A DNA stretch of 64,000 nt from Prolixibacteraceae bacterium (GCA_019163175.1 JAFLKN010000003.1:310001-374000), one strand, 5' to 3'; positions 27,267 to 35,754 are shown, numbered from the stretch's first letter. Notes: generated from the letters alone by a model not told the origin. Translations and numbers: made by a program.

Positions 27267-28145
27267 ATGAAGAAATTAAAGATCATTGCACTGTCGCTCC
27301 TTATAGTTGGAGCTTGCAAAAACGGCGAGAAAAAATCGGATGCCTTTGGGAACTTTGAGGCGGTTGAAACCATTGTTTCTTCGGAAACTGCCGGCAAATT
27401 ACTTTCGATGGAAGTGAAGCAAGGCGATCAGCTTGAACCCGGAGGATTGATTGCCCAAATCGATACCACCGAAATTATCCTGAAAAAATTGCAAACCGAA
27501 GCTCAGTTGGTGGCCAGCGAAACAAAAAAGCAAAATGTGACCGCTCAAATCAATGTACTGAAAGAGCAAAAGAAAAACGCGCAAACAACACAGCAACGAA
27601 TTGCTAAAATGTTTGCCGACAAGGCTGCAACCCAGCAGCAAATGGACGACATAAACGGACAACTAAATGTATTGGATAAACAGGTTTCGGCGACAAATAC
27701 ACAGTTTCAGTTAATTGCCAGCGAAATGGAAGTGGTCAAACGGCAACTCGATTTGTTCAATGAACAAATGACCAGATGCCAGGTAAAAAGTCCGGCAAAA
27801 GGAACTGTTCTGGAAACTTATCTGGAAACCGGAGAGCTGGCAACACCCGGCAAACCAGTTCTAAAAATGGCTGATCTATCGAATCTGGAACTGAAAGTTT
27901 ACGTTTCAGGCGCACAGTTATCGAATGTGAAATTAGGAAACGAAGTTAAAATACTGATCGATTCCGGCGTCAAAGAAATGCAGTCCCTTTCCGGAAAAAT
28001 CAGTTGGATTTCATCGGAATCGGAATTCACACCAAAAATCATTCAAACGAAAGAGGAACGCGTAAAACTGATGTATGCTGTAAAAATAGTAGTTCCTAAC
28101 GATGGAAGTTTGAAAATCGGGATGCCGGGAGAGGTAAACTTCTAG
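27267..28145 (+). CDS. HlyD-family periplasmic adaptor lipoprotein
   Basis: This adaptor links the inner-membrane ABC transporter to the TolC-like channel. Starting from ATG 27267 the protein is 292 residues with lipobox LLIVGAC. It has a biotinyl-lipoyl-like half (AGKLLSMEVKQGDQLEPGGLIAQIDTT), a long coiled-coil hairpin (about residues 75-165, rich in Gln/Lys/Glu), the second lipoyl half (RCQVKSPAKGTVLETYLETGELATPGKPVLKMADL) and a barrel domain. An in-frame TTG at 27240 lies in the repeat and was rejected. Organisation resembles the YbhG/YhiI type of ABC-linked adaptors. Confidence 0.92.
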   Translation: MKKLKIIALSLLIVGACKNGEKKSDAFGNFEAVETIVSSETAGKLLSMEVKQGDQLEPGGLIAQIDTTEIILKKLQTEAQLVASETKKQNVTAQINVLKEQKKNAQTTQQRIAKMFADKAATQQQMDDINGQLNVLDKQVSATNTQFQLIASEMEVVKRQLDLFNEQMTRCQVKSPAKGTVLETYLETGELATPGKPVLKMADLSNLELKVYVSGAQLSNVKLGNEVKILIDSGVKEMQSLSGKISWISSESEFTPKIIQTKEERVKLMYAVKIVVPNDGSLKIGMPGEVNF

Positions 28146-28232
28146 TGTTCAGTCACAGTTTCCAGTCGCAGTTTTATACGAGCTGCAAGTCGCTGGCAAA
28201 ATAACTTGGAACTTGAAATTTGGAACTTGAAA
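28146..28232. repeat. Repeat-like spacer: CAGTC-type plus TTGGAACTTGAAA-type units
   Basis: The spacer has two parts. The first has CAGTCACAGTTTCCAGTCGC followed by related CTGCAAGTCGCTGGC. The second (28204-28232) is TTGGAACTTGAAATTTGG then AACTTGAAACT, two copies of an 11-13 bp unit. The second unit also appears near 57049-57068 (TTTGAAACTTGGAACT), so it is a dispersed sequence in this genome. Confidence 0.6.
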
Positions 28233-28242
28233 CTATTTATTC

Positions 28243-29154
28243 ATGATCAGTATTCAACACATCAGCAAATCCTACAAGGAGGTTCAGGCCATAACCGACA
28301 TTTCGCTGGAAGTGCAGAAAGGCGAACTGTTTGGCCTGATTGGCCCAGATGGTGCAGGCAAAACAACTTTGATGCGCATTCTGATGACCTTGCTCATTCA
28401 GGATGAAGGCACGGCGACCATGAACGGGTTCGATATTATAAAAGATTACAAGAAAATCAGGAACATGGTGGGATACATGCCGGGGCGATTTTCTCTTTAT
28501 CAGGATTTGACCGTGGAAGAAAACCTAAACTTTTTTGCGACCGTTTTTAAAACCACGGTTTCCGAAAATTACGATTTGATCCGGGATATTTACATTCAGA
28601 TTGAGCCGTTTAAAAAACGCTTGGCGGGAAAACTTTCAGGAGGAATGAAACAAAAACTGGCTTTATCGTGTGCCCTGATCCACAAACCTGAAATCCTGAT
28701 TTTGGATGAACCAACAACCGGTGTTGACGCCGTTTCGCGCAAGGAGTTCTGGGAAATGCTAAAAAACCTTCAGCAAAAAGGAATCACAATCTTAGTTTCA
28801 ACTCCCTACATGGACGAGGCGATGCTTTGCAACCGTGTGGCGCTGATGCAAAAAGGGAAAGTGCTGGATATTGACACTCCCCGAAATTTAGTTGATGGTT
28901 ATACACGGAAACTTTATGCAATCAGGTCGAACGATATGCACCGACTGATTTTGGATTTGCGCTCGTACGAAAAAACAGATTCGGCGTATGCTTTCGGACA
29001 ATATCTCCATGTAACCGGAAAAGATGACGAAGTGGAGGCAACAGAATTTGAAAACTATCTGATGAGAAAAAATCATGAAGACCTGGAAGTTCATGACATT
29101 GCACCTACGATTGAAGATGTATTTATGGAGCTTTTGCAGGATACTATAGTTTAA
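28243..29154 (+). CDS. ABC transporter ATP-binding protein (first of pair)
   Basis: This ATPase powers the exporter. It has Walker A GPDGAGKTT (about residue 38), Q-loop region YMPGRFSLYQDLTVEENL, signature LSGGMKQKL, Walker B ILILDEPTTGVD, and the H-loop position reads STPYMDEA, with Thr in place of the His found in most ABC ATPases. The 303-residue length includes a C-terminal extension of about 80 residues ending in TIEDVFMELLQ. The second ATPase gene 93 bp downstream has a normal switch His (TTHYMDEA) but an altered signature (LPLGWKQKL), so the two probably form an asymmetric pair. Confidence 0.93.
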   Translation: MISIQHISKSYKEVQAITDISLEVQKGELFGLIGPDGAGKTTLMRILMTLLIQDEGTATMNGFDIIKDYKKIRNMVGYMPGRFSLYQDLTVEENLNFFATVFKTTVSENYDLIRDIYIQIEPFKKRLAGKLSGGMKQKLALSCALIHKPEILILDEPTTGVDAVSRKEFWEMLKNLQQKGITILVSTPYMDEAMLCNRVALMQKGKVLDIDTPRNLVDGYTRKLYAIRSNDMHRLILDLRSYEKTDSAYAFGQYLHVTGKDDEVEATEFENYLMRKNHEDLEVHDIAPTIEDVFMELLQDTIV

Positions 29155-29159
29155 TTTTA

Positions 29160-29235
29160 ACCACAAAGTTTGCTATGAAAAGCACGAGGTTTAAATTGAT
29201 TTTTCGAATCCGTGTTTATCTAAGTAATTTGTGGT
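29160..29235. repeat. 76-bp element with ACCACAAA/TTTGTGGT inverted ends
   Basis: The gap between the two ATPase genes starts with ACCACAAAG and ends with TTTGTGGT, an 8-bp perfect terminal inverted repeat, with AAAGCACGAGG and CCGTGTTTAT inside that also partly pair. It looks like a worn member of the ACCACAAAG / CACGAAG type of intergenic repeat known from several bacterial phyla. It is non-coding. Confidence 0.55.
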
Positions 29236-29247
29236 AAAGCTAAAAAA

Positions 29248-29976
29248 ATGGAAAAAGTAATTGAAGTACGCAACCTGGTTAAGAAATTCGGTTCGTTCGT
29301 TGCCAACGACCACTTGAATTTTGATGTGTATCAGGGCGAAATATTTGGATTTCTGGGAGCAAACGGTGCTGGAAAAACTACTGCCATGAAGATCTTGTGC
29401 GGACTATCCTCTCCTACTTCGGGCGAAGCAAAAGTGGCTAGCTTCGACATTTACAAAGAGACAGAAAAAGTAAAACGAAACATCGGCTACATGAGCCAGA
29501 AGTTCTCGCTTTACGAAGATTTGACTGTTGCCGAAAACATCCGGTTTTTCTCCGGAGTTTATGGAATTTCGCCAGCAGACCGAAAAGAGAAACAAGACAA
29601 ATTGCTGAAAGATTTGGGACTTGAATCGGCCAGAGATTCGCTGATTGGCTCGTTGCCATTGGGGTGGAAACAAAAATTGGCCTTTTCGGTGGCCATTTTT
29701 CACGACCCAAAAATTGTGTTTTTAGACGAACCAACCGGTGGTGTAGATCCGATTACCCGGCGCAAATTCTGGGACCTGATTTATGAAGCATCCGATCGGG
29801 GAATCACCGTTTTTGTAACCACGCACTATATGGACGAAGCCGAATATTGTAACCGTGTTTCGATTATGAACGCCGGACGGATTGAAGCGCTCGACACACC
29901 TGAAAATCTGAAAAAACAATATTCAGCAAAAAATATGGACGAGGTTTTCCTGAAGATTGCAAGGAATGTTGATTAA
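29248..29976 (+). CDS. ABC transporter ATP-binding protein (second of pair)
   Basis: The 242-residue protein has Walker A GANGAGKTT, Q-loop region YMSQKFSLYEDLTVAENI, Walker B IVFLDEPTGGVD and switch His in VTTHYMDEAEYCNRV. The signature motif is LPLGWKQKL rather than LSGGQ, a variant seen in this export subfamily. With the first ATPase (LSGGM signature but STPYMDEA at the switch) it would form a heterodimer having one strong ATP site. A perfect 28-bp palindrome separates it from the first permease gene. Confidence 0.93.
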   Translation: MEKVIEVRNLVKKFGSFVANDHLNFDVYQGEIFGFLGANGAGKTTAMKILCGLSSPTSGEAKVASFDIYKETEKVKRNIGYMSQKFSLYEDLTVAENIRFFSGVYGISPADRKEKQDKLLKDLGLESARDSLIGSLPLGWKQKLAFSVAIFHDPKIVFLDEPTGGVDPITRRKFWDLIYEASDRGITVFVTTHYMDEAEYCNRVSIMNAGRIEALDTPENLKKQYSAKNMDEVFLKIARNVD

Positions 29977-29987
29977 ATCAATTGGTT

Positions 29988-30015
29988 GTAGAGACGTAAC
30001 ATGTTACGTCTCTAC
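29988..30015. repeat. Perfect 28-bp palindrome GTAGAGACGTAACA...
   Basis: The half-site GTAGAGACGTAACA is followed at once by its exact reverse complement. The sequence lies between the second ATPase gene and the first permease gene. Very similar GTAGAGACGT palindromes are widespread repeats in Bacteroidota and cyanobacteria. On RNA it would form a 14-bp hairpin without a loop of its own and without a following T-run, so it is not a typical terminator. Confidence 0.8.
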
Positions 30016-30040
30016 CTAAAAATATATTGAACCCGATATT

Positions 30041-31150
30041 ATGAAACAATTTATAGGATTTCTTAAAAAAGAATTTTTGCACATCTTTCGTGATCCGCGA
30101 ACGATGATGATCATTTTTCTTTTACCAATTGTGCAGTTGCTGCTATTCGGGAAGGTGATCAATACCGACATTCAGAATTCGAGAATCGCGATTCTCGATC
30201 AGTCGCACGATAACACAACCCGCGAAATTACTTCGAAATTGGTGTCGTCGGGTTATTTTGTATTGGGCGACGAACTGATGCCGGGCGACGATGTGGAAGA
30301 TGTTTTCCGGAAAGGAAAGGTAAAAATGGTGGTTACATTTGGCCCTGAATTTGAGAAAAGCCTGGAACGCGATGGCAAAGCCGATGTACAGCTTTTGGCC
30401 GATGCTTCAGATCCAAACACTGCCCGAATCCTAACCAATTACGCTTCAGGAATTATTAACGACTATGTAAAAAAAGAAAAACTTCAGAATCTGCAATTGC
30501 CCAACCAGATTAACACTGAAGTCAGGATGCTTTACAACGAAGGATTGAAAAGTGTTTATATGTTTGTGCCCGGCATTATGGCCATGATCCTGATGTTGAT
30601 ATCGGCCATGATGACTTCCATTTCCATCAGTAAAGAAAAAGAATTGGGAACGATGGAAGTTTTGCTGGCTTCACCGCTGAAACCGATTCAGATTGTGCTG
30701 GGAAAAGTGACTCCGTACTTGCTATTGTCGTTTATCAATGCGCTAACCATTATCCTGATAGGCGTTTTCATATTTGGCGTGCCAATCAAAGGTAGTTTCG
30801 TCTTCCTGATGGCAGAAAGCTTCCTGTTTATTATGATGGCGTTGAGTTTGGGAATCCTCATTTCGACCGTTGCGCCTAACCAAATGGTTGCCATGTTTAT
30901 CTCAGTATTGGCTTTGATGCTGCCCACCATTTTGCTTTCAGGTTTTATGTTTCCGATTGAAAACATGCCACTTCCGTTGCGCATTCTCAGCCATGCTATG
31001 CCGCCACGTTGGTTCATTGTCATCATTAAAAACATCATGCTCAAAGGCACCGGAATCCTGTTTGTCTGGAAAGAAACCCTGATTTTGATGTTTATGACGT
31101 TTGTGTTTATTGCCTTGAGCATCAAGAATTTTAAAATCAGGCTGGAATAA
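30041..31150 (+). CDS. ABC-2 type permease (first of pair)
   Basis: This inner-membrane subunit of the exporter is 369 residues. One membrane helix near the N-terminus (MMIIFLLPIVQLLLFG, about 23-38) precedes a periplasmic domain of roughly 130 residues, and five to six helices follow from residue 178. The hallmark ABC-2 segment SISKEKELGTMEVLLASPLKPIQIVLGK is present, as is the family start GFLKKEFLHIFRDPRTM. It resembles YbhS/YhhJ-type drug exporters. Its partner permease is downstream, and together they fit a dual-ATPase, dual-permease multidrug exporter with a TolC channel. Confidence 0.92.
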   Translation: MKQFIGFLKKEFLHIFRDPRTMMIIFLLPIVQLLLFGKVINTDIQNSRIAILDQSHDNTTREITSKLVSSGYFVLGDELMPGDDVEDVFRKGKVKMVVTFGPEFEKSLERDGKADVQLLADASDPNTARILTNYASGIINDYVKKEKLQNLQLPNQINTEVRMLYNEGLKSVYMFVPGIMAMILMLISAMMTSISISKEKELGTMEVLLASPLKPIQIVLGKVTPYLLLSFINALTIILIGVFIFGVPIKGSFVFLMAESFLFIMMALSLGILISTVAPNQMVAMFISVLALMLPTILLSGFMFPIENMPLPLRILSHAMPPRWFIVIIKNIMLKGTGILFVWKETLILMFMTFVFIALSIKNFKIRLE

Positions 31151-31244
31151 TTTACAATTTAATTATTGACGATTAGACAATTGACTATTTACGATTTAAA
31201 TGATCCAATAGTAAATGGTAAATTATAAAATAGTAAATGAAAAA
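31151..31244. repeat. AT-rich repeat-like spacer (TTTAC/ATTGAC and TAGTAAAT units)
   Basis: The spacer contains imperfect copies of TTTACAATTTA, ATTGACGATTAGACA and ATTGACTATTTACGATTTA, then inverted forms AATAGTAAATGGTAAAT and AATAGTAAATG. It matches a common type of low-complexity Bacteroidota spacer. It has no coding character; the ATG at 31215 within it is unlikely to be used. Confidence 0.55.
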
Positions 31245-32363
31245 ATGAAAACAATATTTTACGTCATACAAAAAGAGTTTATTCAGGTAAAGCGGAACAA
31301 AGTTATGCTCCGGATGATCGTGATGATTCCGCTGCTGCAAATGCTGGTGTTGGTTTTCGCGGCCACTTACGATCTGAAAAATGTCGATATATTTTTGGTC
31401 GATAAAGATCTATCGTCCACCTCGCGCGAGCTGGCTGGCAAACTCGAAGCATCGCCCTTCTTCACTATCAACAACACCTCGTTCGATCCTGAAGATGGAG
31501 AAAATGAACTTTTGCGTAATGCCGACGACATGGTTTTGGTTATTCCCCGGGGATTCGAGCGCGACCTAATCCGCGATGACAAGGCTAGTTTGCAAATACT
31601 TGTGAATGCAATCGACGGGCAGGCGGCACAGTTGGGTTATTCTTATGCTGCATCGGTTATCCGCGATTTCAATAAAAACATAATTGCCGAATGGAAAGGA
31701 CTACCCGAATTTAATCCACCTTACCAAATCAACACCGTTTCGCGCTTTTGGTATAACTCCGAACTCGAATACAAATGGTACATGGCTCCGGGAGTTTTAG
31801 CCATATTGGTTACACTCATCGGTTTGTTTCTCTCCGGAATGAGCCTGGTAAAAGAAAAAGAACAGGGAACCATTGAGCAGCTAAATGTGACTCCAATCAA
31901 AAAAATCCAGTTTTTAACCGGGAAACTGATTCCTTTTGTAGTCATCGCCTTGTTTGATTTATCGTTTGGCTTGATTATCGCGAAAGTGGTTTTCAATTTG
32001 CCAATTGTTGGTAGTCTGGGCTTGGTTTTCGGATTCGGGATTCTTTACCTATTGGGTATTCTCGGCTTGGGCTTACTTATTTCAACTGTTGCCGACACCC
32101 AGCAACAGGTGATGTTTGTAACTTATTTTTTCATGATGATCTTTATCCTGATGGGCGGCATTTTTACTCCGGTTGACAGTATGCCACATTGGGCTCAACT
32201 GGTTAACGAAGCCAATCCCGTTTTCCACTTTATGAAAGTAATGCGAATGGTTGTGCTCAAAGGATCAAACTTCGGCGATTTGATTCACGAATTTGTGGCA
32301 CTTTGTATTCTGGGATTCACCTTTTTGAGTTTGGCTGTGTGGAGATATAGAAAAACAGCTTAA
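31245..32363 (+). CDS. ABC-2 type permease (second of pair)
   Basis: This 372-residue protein shares the plan of the preceding permease: N-terminal VIQKEFIQVKRNKVMLRMI followed by one helix, an extracytoplasmic domain, then five to six helices with SLVKEKEQGTIEQLNVTPIKKIQFLTGKL. ATG 31245 gives MKTIFYVIQKEF, aligned with the start of the first permease; an upstream in-frame ATG at 31215 lies in the repeat-like spacer. It is the last gene of the TetR-regulated operon and converges with the leftward peptidase operon 29 bp away. Confidence 0.92.
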   Translation: MKTIFYVIQKEFIQVKRNKVMLRMIVMIPLLQMLVLVFAATYDLKNVDIFLVDKDLSSTSRELAGKLEASPFFTINNTSFDPEDGENELLRNADDMVLVIPRGFERDLIRDDKASLQILVNAIDGQAAQLGYSYAASVIRDFNKNIIAEWKGLPEFNPPYQINTVSRFWYNSELEYKWYMAPGVLAILVTLIGLFLSGMSLVKEKEQGTIEQLNVTPIKKIQFLTGKLIPFVVIALFDLSFGLIIAKVVFNLPIVGSLGLVFGFGILYLLGILGLGLLISTVADTQQQVMFVTYFFMMIFILMGGIFTPVDSMPHWAQLVNEANPVFHFMKVMRMVVLKGSNFGDLIHEFVALCILGFTFLSLAVWRYRKTA

Positions 32364-32392
32364 AAAACAGTATTGTATTACCGATAAGCTCC

Positions 32393-33025
32393 CTAAAATC
32401 TTAACCTGTCACCAGGTTTATTGAACCTGGGGTTCTTTAAAATATCATTTGGAAATACAATAAATCCACCATCAGCATCCAAATCGAACTCATCGACTTG
32501 AAGAATAACCCAACGTGCAAAAGTTGCACAATTGAATTTAGTCGGATTATTTTTGAGCGCGAAAATGCTGTATGGCCTTCCAATTTTCATGCTCGCGAGT
32601 TCTATGAGTCTCTGCTTTTGTTCGCTATTGAGATGCATTTTAAGAAGAAACCTTCGGCCCCGTATATTCCCAAAGTTTTCGTATGCTTTGTTAAAAGCAA
32701 CTTCAGCCTGAAATTTTCCCCTATTTCTATTAAGCAGCGCTGACTCAACAACATCAATATTCCCAAGGCTTTCGTCAGAACTGGAGAATGATCCTTCGGA
32801 AACCGCGATTGCTAAATGACCGGGAATCCCACTTTTATAATAGTATTTACCGCTAGAAAGAATGTAAGAGTTAGTCCTGAAAATTAAATCACCAACTTCA
32901 ACTTGAACCTGTTCTACCTCCATCTGGGATTGATGAATCCTTCCAAATATTTTATCTACCATAAAACAAATAAATGGTACACCAATGATCAGCACCAGAG
33001 TGACTATCCATTTATTTGTTCTCAT
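32393..33025 (-). CDS. YiiX/C92-like permuted papain-fold hydrolase, membrane anchored
   Basis: The 210-residue protein has one N-terminal membrane helix (residues about 8-24). The rest carries the circularly permuted NlpC/P60 pattern of the YiiX/YebB-like (C92) group: VGDLIFRTNS, then the likely catalytic His in PGHLAIAV, an acidic VVES, and the likely catalytic Cys in NCATFARW. Such enzymes cut amide or peptidoglycan bonds, but substrates are mostly unknown. It overlaps the upstream membrane-protein gene by 14 bp and is the last gene of a four-gene leftward operon. Confidence 0.78.
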   Translation of the reverse strand: MRTNKWIVTLVLIIGVPFICFMVDKIFGRIHQSQMEVEQVQVEVGDLIFRTNSYILSSGKYYYKSGIPGHLAIAVSEGSFSSSDESLGNIDVVESALLNRNRGKFQAEVAFNKAYENFGNIRGRRFLLKMHLNSEQKQRLIELASMKIGRPYSIFALKNNPTKFNCATFARWVILQVDEFDLDADGGFIVFPNDILKNPRFNKPGDRLRF

Positions 33026-33800
33026 TTGGTTGTGGGTTTGAAACGTATCCCCTGAAAAGAAAATCGAACAAAAAATAAAGTGAAATAAAGAAAAATGGTG
33101 CTGTCAGGTAAAAGAACTTCTTTGTTCCCTCAGCCGGAAGAAATTTTATTAAACGGCTATAATCTGCCTGAAATGCTTCACCAGCAAAGAGCAAATTAGA
33201 AGTGCCAAGACTTAGAATCAGCATTGGAACTAAATAGGCGATCCAGGTTGTGACAATGGATTTAAGCGTATTGTAGTTCAATATTCTCATCCTATCATAG
33301 AAATAGAGAATTAGTATTCCAACAATCATCCAACCAATAAAAGCCAACCAATTAAAACCAGTCGTATCGTAATCAAGATTGTTGAATATGTATCCTGAAT
33401 TTCCAGTCCAAAGAAAAGAAAGCGTTCCTGCAGTAAGCCAGAAAAGGAATAATTTAGAATAGGAACTTGTTATCTTCCATTTTTCAAACAGGAGATAAAT
33501 GAGGTAACCTCCTGCCATTCCAATGATAATATCAGTAAAACAATCGGGTAGTTTTTCAGGCCTGAACATCTTCATGATGGAAATGAAAATAGTAGCTTCA
33601 ACCAGTTCGAAAGCAAGCAAAAAGAAAGCAAGCCAGCCCCATCTTTTTTCCCATCTAAGTGCTGAAAGCCCAATAAATAGAATCATTCCACTCCAGAAAT
33701 GCGCCAGAGACCACAGGTCAATATAAAACAATCCGTATTCGAACAAGGGTTGGTGAAGCCAGACAGTGAATTCCCTTATAAATTGCATTGCATCCTTCAT
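33012..33800 (-). CDS. Multi-pass membrane protein, unknown function
   Basis: This 262-residue protein has about seven hydrophobic helices. The N-terminal part has HFWSGMILFIGLSALRW and PDCFTDIIIGMAGGYLIY, a His/Asp pattern loosely like VanZ or phosphatase-type membrane proteins, but no firm assignment is possible. The end is hydrophilic (SNPQPNENK). It overlaps both neighbours (1 bp with the gene before, 14 bp with the gene after), so the three are translationally coupled and probably work together. Confidence 0.75.
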   Translation of the reverse strand: MKDAMQFIREFTVWLHQPLFEYGLFYIDLWSLAHFWSGMILFIGLSALRWEKRWGWLAFFLLAFELVEATIFISIMKMFRPEKLPDCFTDIIIGMAGGYLIYLLFEKWKITSSYSKLFLFWLTAGTLSFLWTGNSGYIFNNLDYDTTGFNWLAFIGWMIVGILILYFYDRMRILNYNTLKSIVTTWIAYLVPMLILSLGTSNLLFAGEAFQADYSRLIKFLPAEGTKKFFYLTAPFFFISLYFLFDFLFRGYVSNPQPNENK

Positions 33801-34258
33801 TATTCGTCTGTTTTGTTAAGAATGTAGAAAGCTGCCAGATAAAATAAAGGAATCAAATAAGGAAGTGCTAAAGCCGCATAAGTGATGGCCAAGCCATGTA
33901 AAAAAATATATGCAAAGAGAAAAACAAACATTGAAGCCATGGCCGCCCAAGCCATTGCCCTTATCCGGATTGGCTGATGTGCCTGACTTTCATTCTTTTC
34001 TGCTGAAACCATTATCAGAAACGCACCGAGAAAAAATAATACAGTAGAAATCTCATCCCCCTGATTGTTCTTGATAAATGTAAATGTTTTAGTTAGTAAG
34101 AAACTCGAATAAAATGTAAATACATCAAATTGAAGCCAGTCTGGTTTGTAGTTCTGATAATTGAACAGATAAATGCCAGACGCACCGGAGAGCATTAATA
34201 CAACTCCCAGGGTCTTTGCCCGAAAAGAAAAAAAAGGTAATTTCAAGTTTAATCCCAC
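33800..34258 (-). CDS. Small membrane protein, unknown function
   Basis: The 152-residue protein has four hydrophobic helices: residues about 15-30, 48-62, 73-85 and a long region 102-145 that may hold two. There is no signal peptide or recognised domain. Its stop overlaps the start of the next membrane gene by one base, and it starts 17 bp after the lipoprotein gene, showing operon structure. It is probably a partner of the 262-residue membrane protein. Confidence 0.72.
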   Translation of the reverse strand: MGLNLKLPFFSFRAKTLGVVLMLSGASGIYLFNYQNYKPDWLQFDVFTFYSSFLLTKTFTFIKNNQGDEISTVLFFLGAFLIMVSAEKNESQAHQPIRIRAMAWAAMASMFVFLFAYIFLHGLAITYAALALPYLIPLFYLAAFYILNKTDE

Positions 34259-34275
34259 GATGATAAAAGCTATTT

Positions 34276-34905
34276 TCAGAAACTCATGGCCATTGAAGTT
34301 CCATCTTCCAGAAATACTTCAACCTGAACCACTCCAAATTTATGGTTTGCGCGATAAACCGCCTTTGTAAAACCTGGGTATGGAAGGTTTTGTTCTACAG
34401 TAATTGCCTTAATCAACATGCCACTCCAGAAAAAGTCATCAGTAGTCGACACAGCAGTCACTTTTCGGGTTATCGATTTTCCACCTTTTGTGGTATAGCT
34501 CCACTGATCACCAACTTTGGCATCATATTTCACCAGTATGACTTGGTCTCCACTGGCGTTGACATAGGCAACTCCTTCAGTACTATTAACAAATTTTCCT
34601 GAAACATTGACCACTCCATTGGCATTAACATACGATGAAGAGGTTATCAAACTCTTTATTTTAGCAGGAAGTGTGCCTGTGCCCTTAATTTCAGTAATTC
34701 CGCCTCCATTCTTTATAACCTCCGCTTTGGCATCGGTACTTGTGCTTGAATTGCCTATTTTTAAAGATCCGGTGTACTTGAAGCCAACAGCATTAGAGGT
34801 AAGGTCGGTACTACCTCCAAGATTACCAGAATAGTCATCAGTCTTTTTGCATGACAGTACAGTAAATACTGTCAAAGCGGTGAGAATACATAGCCACTTT
34901 TTCAT
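34276..34905 (-). CDS. Lipoprotein, unknown function
   Basis: This 209-residue lipoprotein has lipobox FTVLSC. The mature part is rich in Ser, Thr, Gly and Lys with alternating hydrophobic strands (YTGSLKIGNSSTSTDAKAEV, WSYTTKGGKSITRKVTAVST), so it is probably a beta-sandwich. It ends FLEDGTSMAMSF. It is the first gene of the leftward operon with two membrane proteins and the C92-type hydrolase. I do not recognise a family. Confidence 0.75.
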   Translation of the reverse strand: MKKWLCILTALTVFTVLSCKKTDDYSGNLGGSTDLTSNAVGFKYTGSLKIGNSSTSTDAKAEVIKNGGGITEIKGTGTLPAKIKSLITSSSYVNANGVVNVSGKFVNSTEGVAYVNASGDQVILVKYDAKVGDQWSYTTKGGKSITRKVTAVSTTDDFFWSGMLIKAITVEQNLPYPGFTKAVYRANHKFGVVQVEVFLEDGTSMAMSF

Positions 34906-35148
34906 AACAGTTGGGTTTTTAAGGTTTTTTTAACTTTTGCGAATTCCCCTTTGGGTAGGAAATTTTTTAAATTTTGGAACTAATATAGAGTTATTCTTGC
35001 AAATTCAAATATGAGAAATAATCCTGCATTGCAAGTTTTTTACAAATAAATTTGATATGCAAATACTTAGAAGATTTTTTTATCGGACACACCCCATTCC
35101 CAATTTATAACCCGACACTAGATTAGGAAATACGATTAATGCAATAAT

Positions 35149-35676
35149 CTACAACTGTCCTGAATTCATTATGGCATACAGAATAGCCAGTTTAAAGCGG
35201 TAAAGTGAATAGCTAGCTCCACTTACAGCATCAATCTGATTCAAATCTTGTTTGGAAAGCAACTTATTTTCGTAGATCGGATAGGCAATTGCAGGAGTTG
35301 TTCCGCTTTGAAGCATCCGTTTGCAATATTCTTCATCATGCTGTTTGGCGTGACCAGTTGTGTGAATTTCGTCGTAATCAACCGAAATTAATTTGCCACC
35401 TTTCATTTCAAAAATCACCTCATGTCGGTACCCGTAATCATCGGTTGGGCTTACCCCTTTGTAGCTTCCATCTTTAAGGCCCGAAACTAGTGAAGGGAAA
35501 TGATGATTGTTGCAGATCTTCTGAAATTCTGATCTGACCTTATTCATGTCCGATCGCTCGATGATCCAGTGTAACTTTTCAAGAATAGCCGACTCCGAAG
35601 TTTCAGGTTTCGCTGTTTGGGCAATAGTTCCGGAGTAAAAACAGAAGACAAAAATCAGGGCAAGGTAATTTTTCAT
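35149..35676 (-). CDS. Secreted FMN-binding-domain-like protein
   Basis: The 175-residue protein has a signal peptide ending YSGTIAQ. The mature part follows the pattern of FMN-binding domains that receive a covalent flavin: LKDGSYKGVSPTDDYGYRHEVIFEMKGGKLISVDYDE and a C-terminal DAVSGASYS. In typical acceptors the attachment motif is D-x-x-S/T-G-A-T; here the flavin-carrying Thr position is Ser. No ApbE flavin transferase gene is in the window. It is read divergently from the phosphatase-fold gene, 78 bp away. It could be a redox protein or a non-flavinylated relative. Confidence 0.65.
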   Translation of the reverse strand: MKNYLALIFVFCFYSGTIAQTAKPETSESAILEKLHWIIERSDMNKVRSEFQKICNNHHFPSLVSGLKDGSYKGVSPTDDYGYRHEVIFEMKGGKLISVDYDEIHTTGHAKQHDEEYCKRMLQSGTTPAIAYPIYENKLLSKQDLNQIDAVSGASYSLYRFKLAILYAIMNSGQL

Positions 35677-35702
35677 GACACAGGTTCGTTTTCGTTATTG
35701 TA

Positions 35703-35733
35703 TTGGGGATGAGTTTTTGTTTTTATACTTTTG
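35703..35733 (+). promoter_or_regulatory. Promoter of the phosphatase-fold gene
   Basis: TTG (35703-35705), a 20-bp spacer and TACTTTTG (35726-35733) match the Bacteroidota consensus perfectly. Transcription should start near 35739, leaving a leader of about 16 bases before the ATG at 35755. The TTG at 35731 in the same frame lies inside the -7 box and cannot be the start codon. Confidence 0.72.
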
Positions 35734-35754
35734 CCACTCAAATTTAAGCCAACC

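Noticed and set aside
29988-30015. 28-bp palindrome as a rho-independent terminator
   Set aside because: No T-run follows on either strand and the operon continues 26 bp later; it matches a dispersed palindrome type instead.
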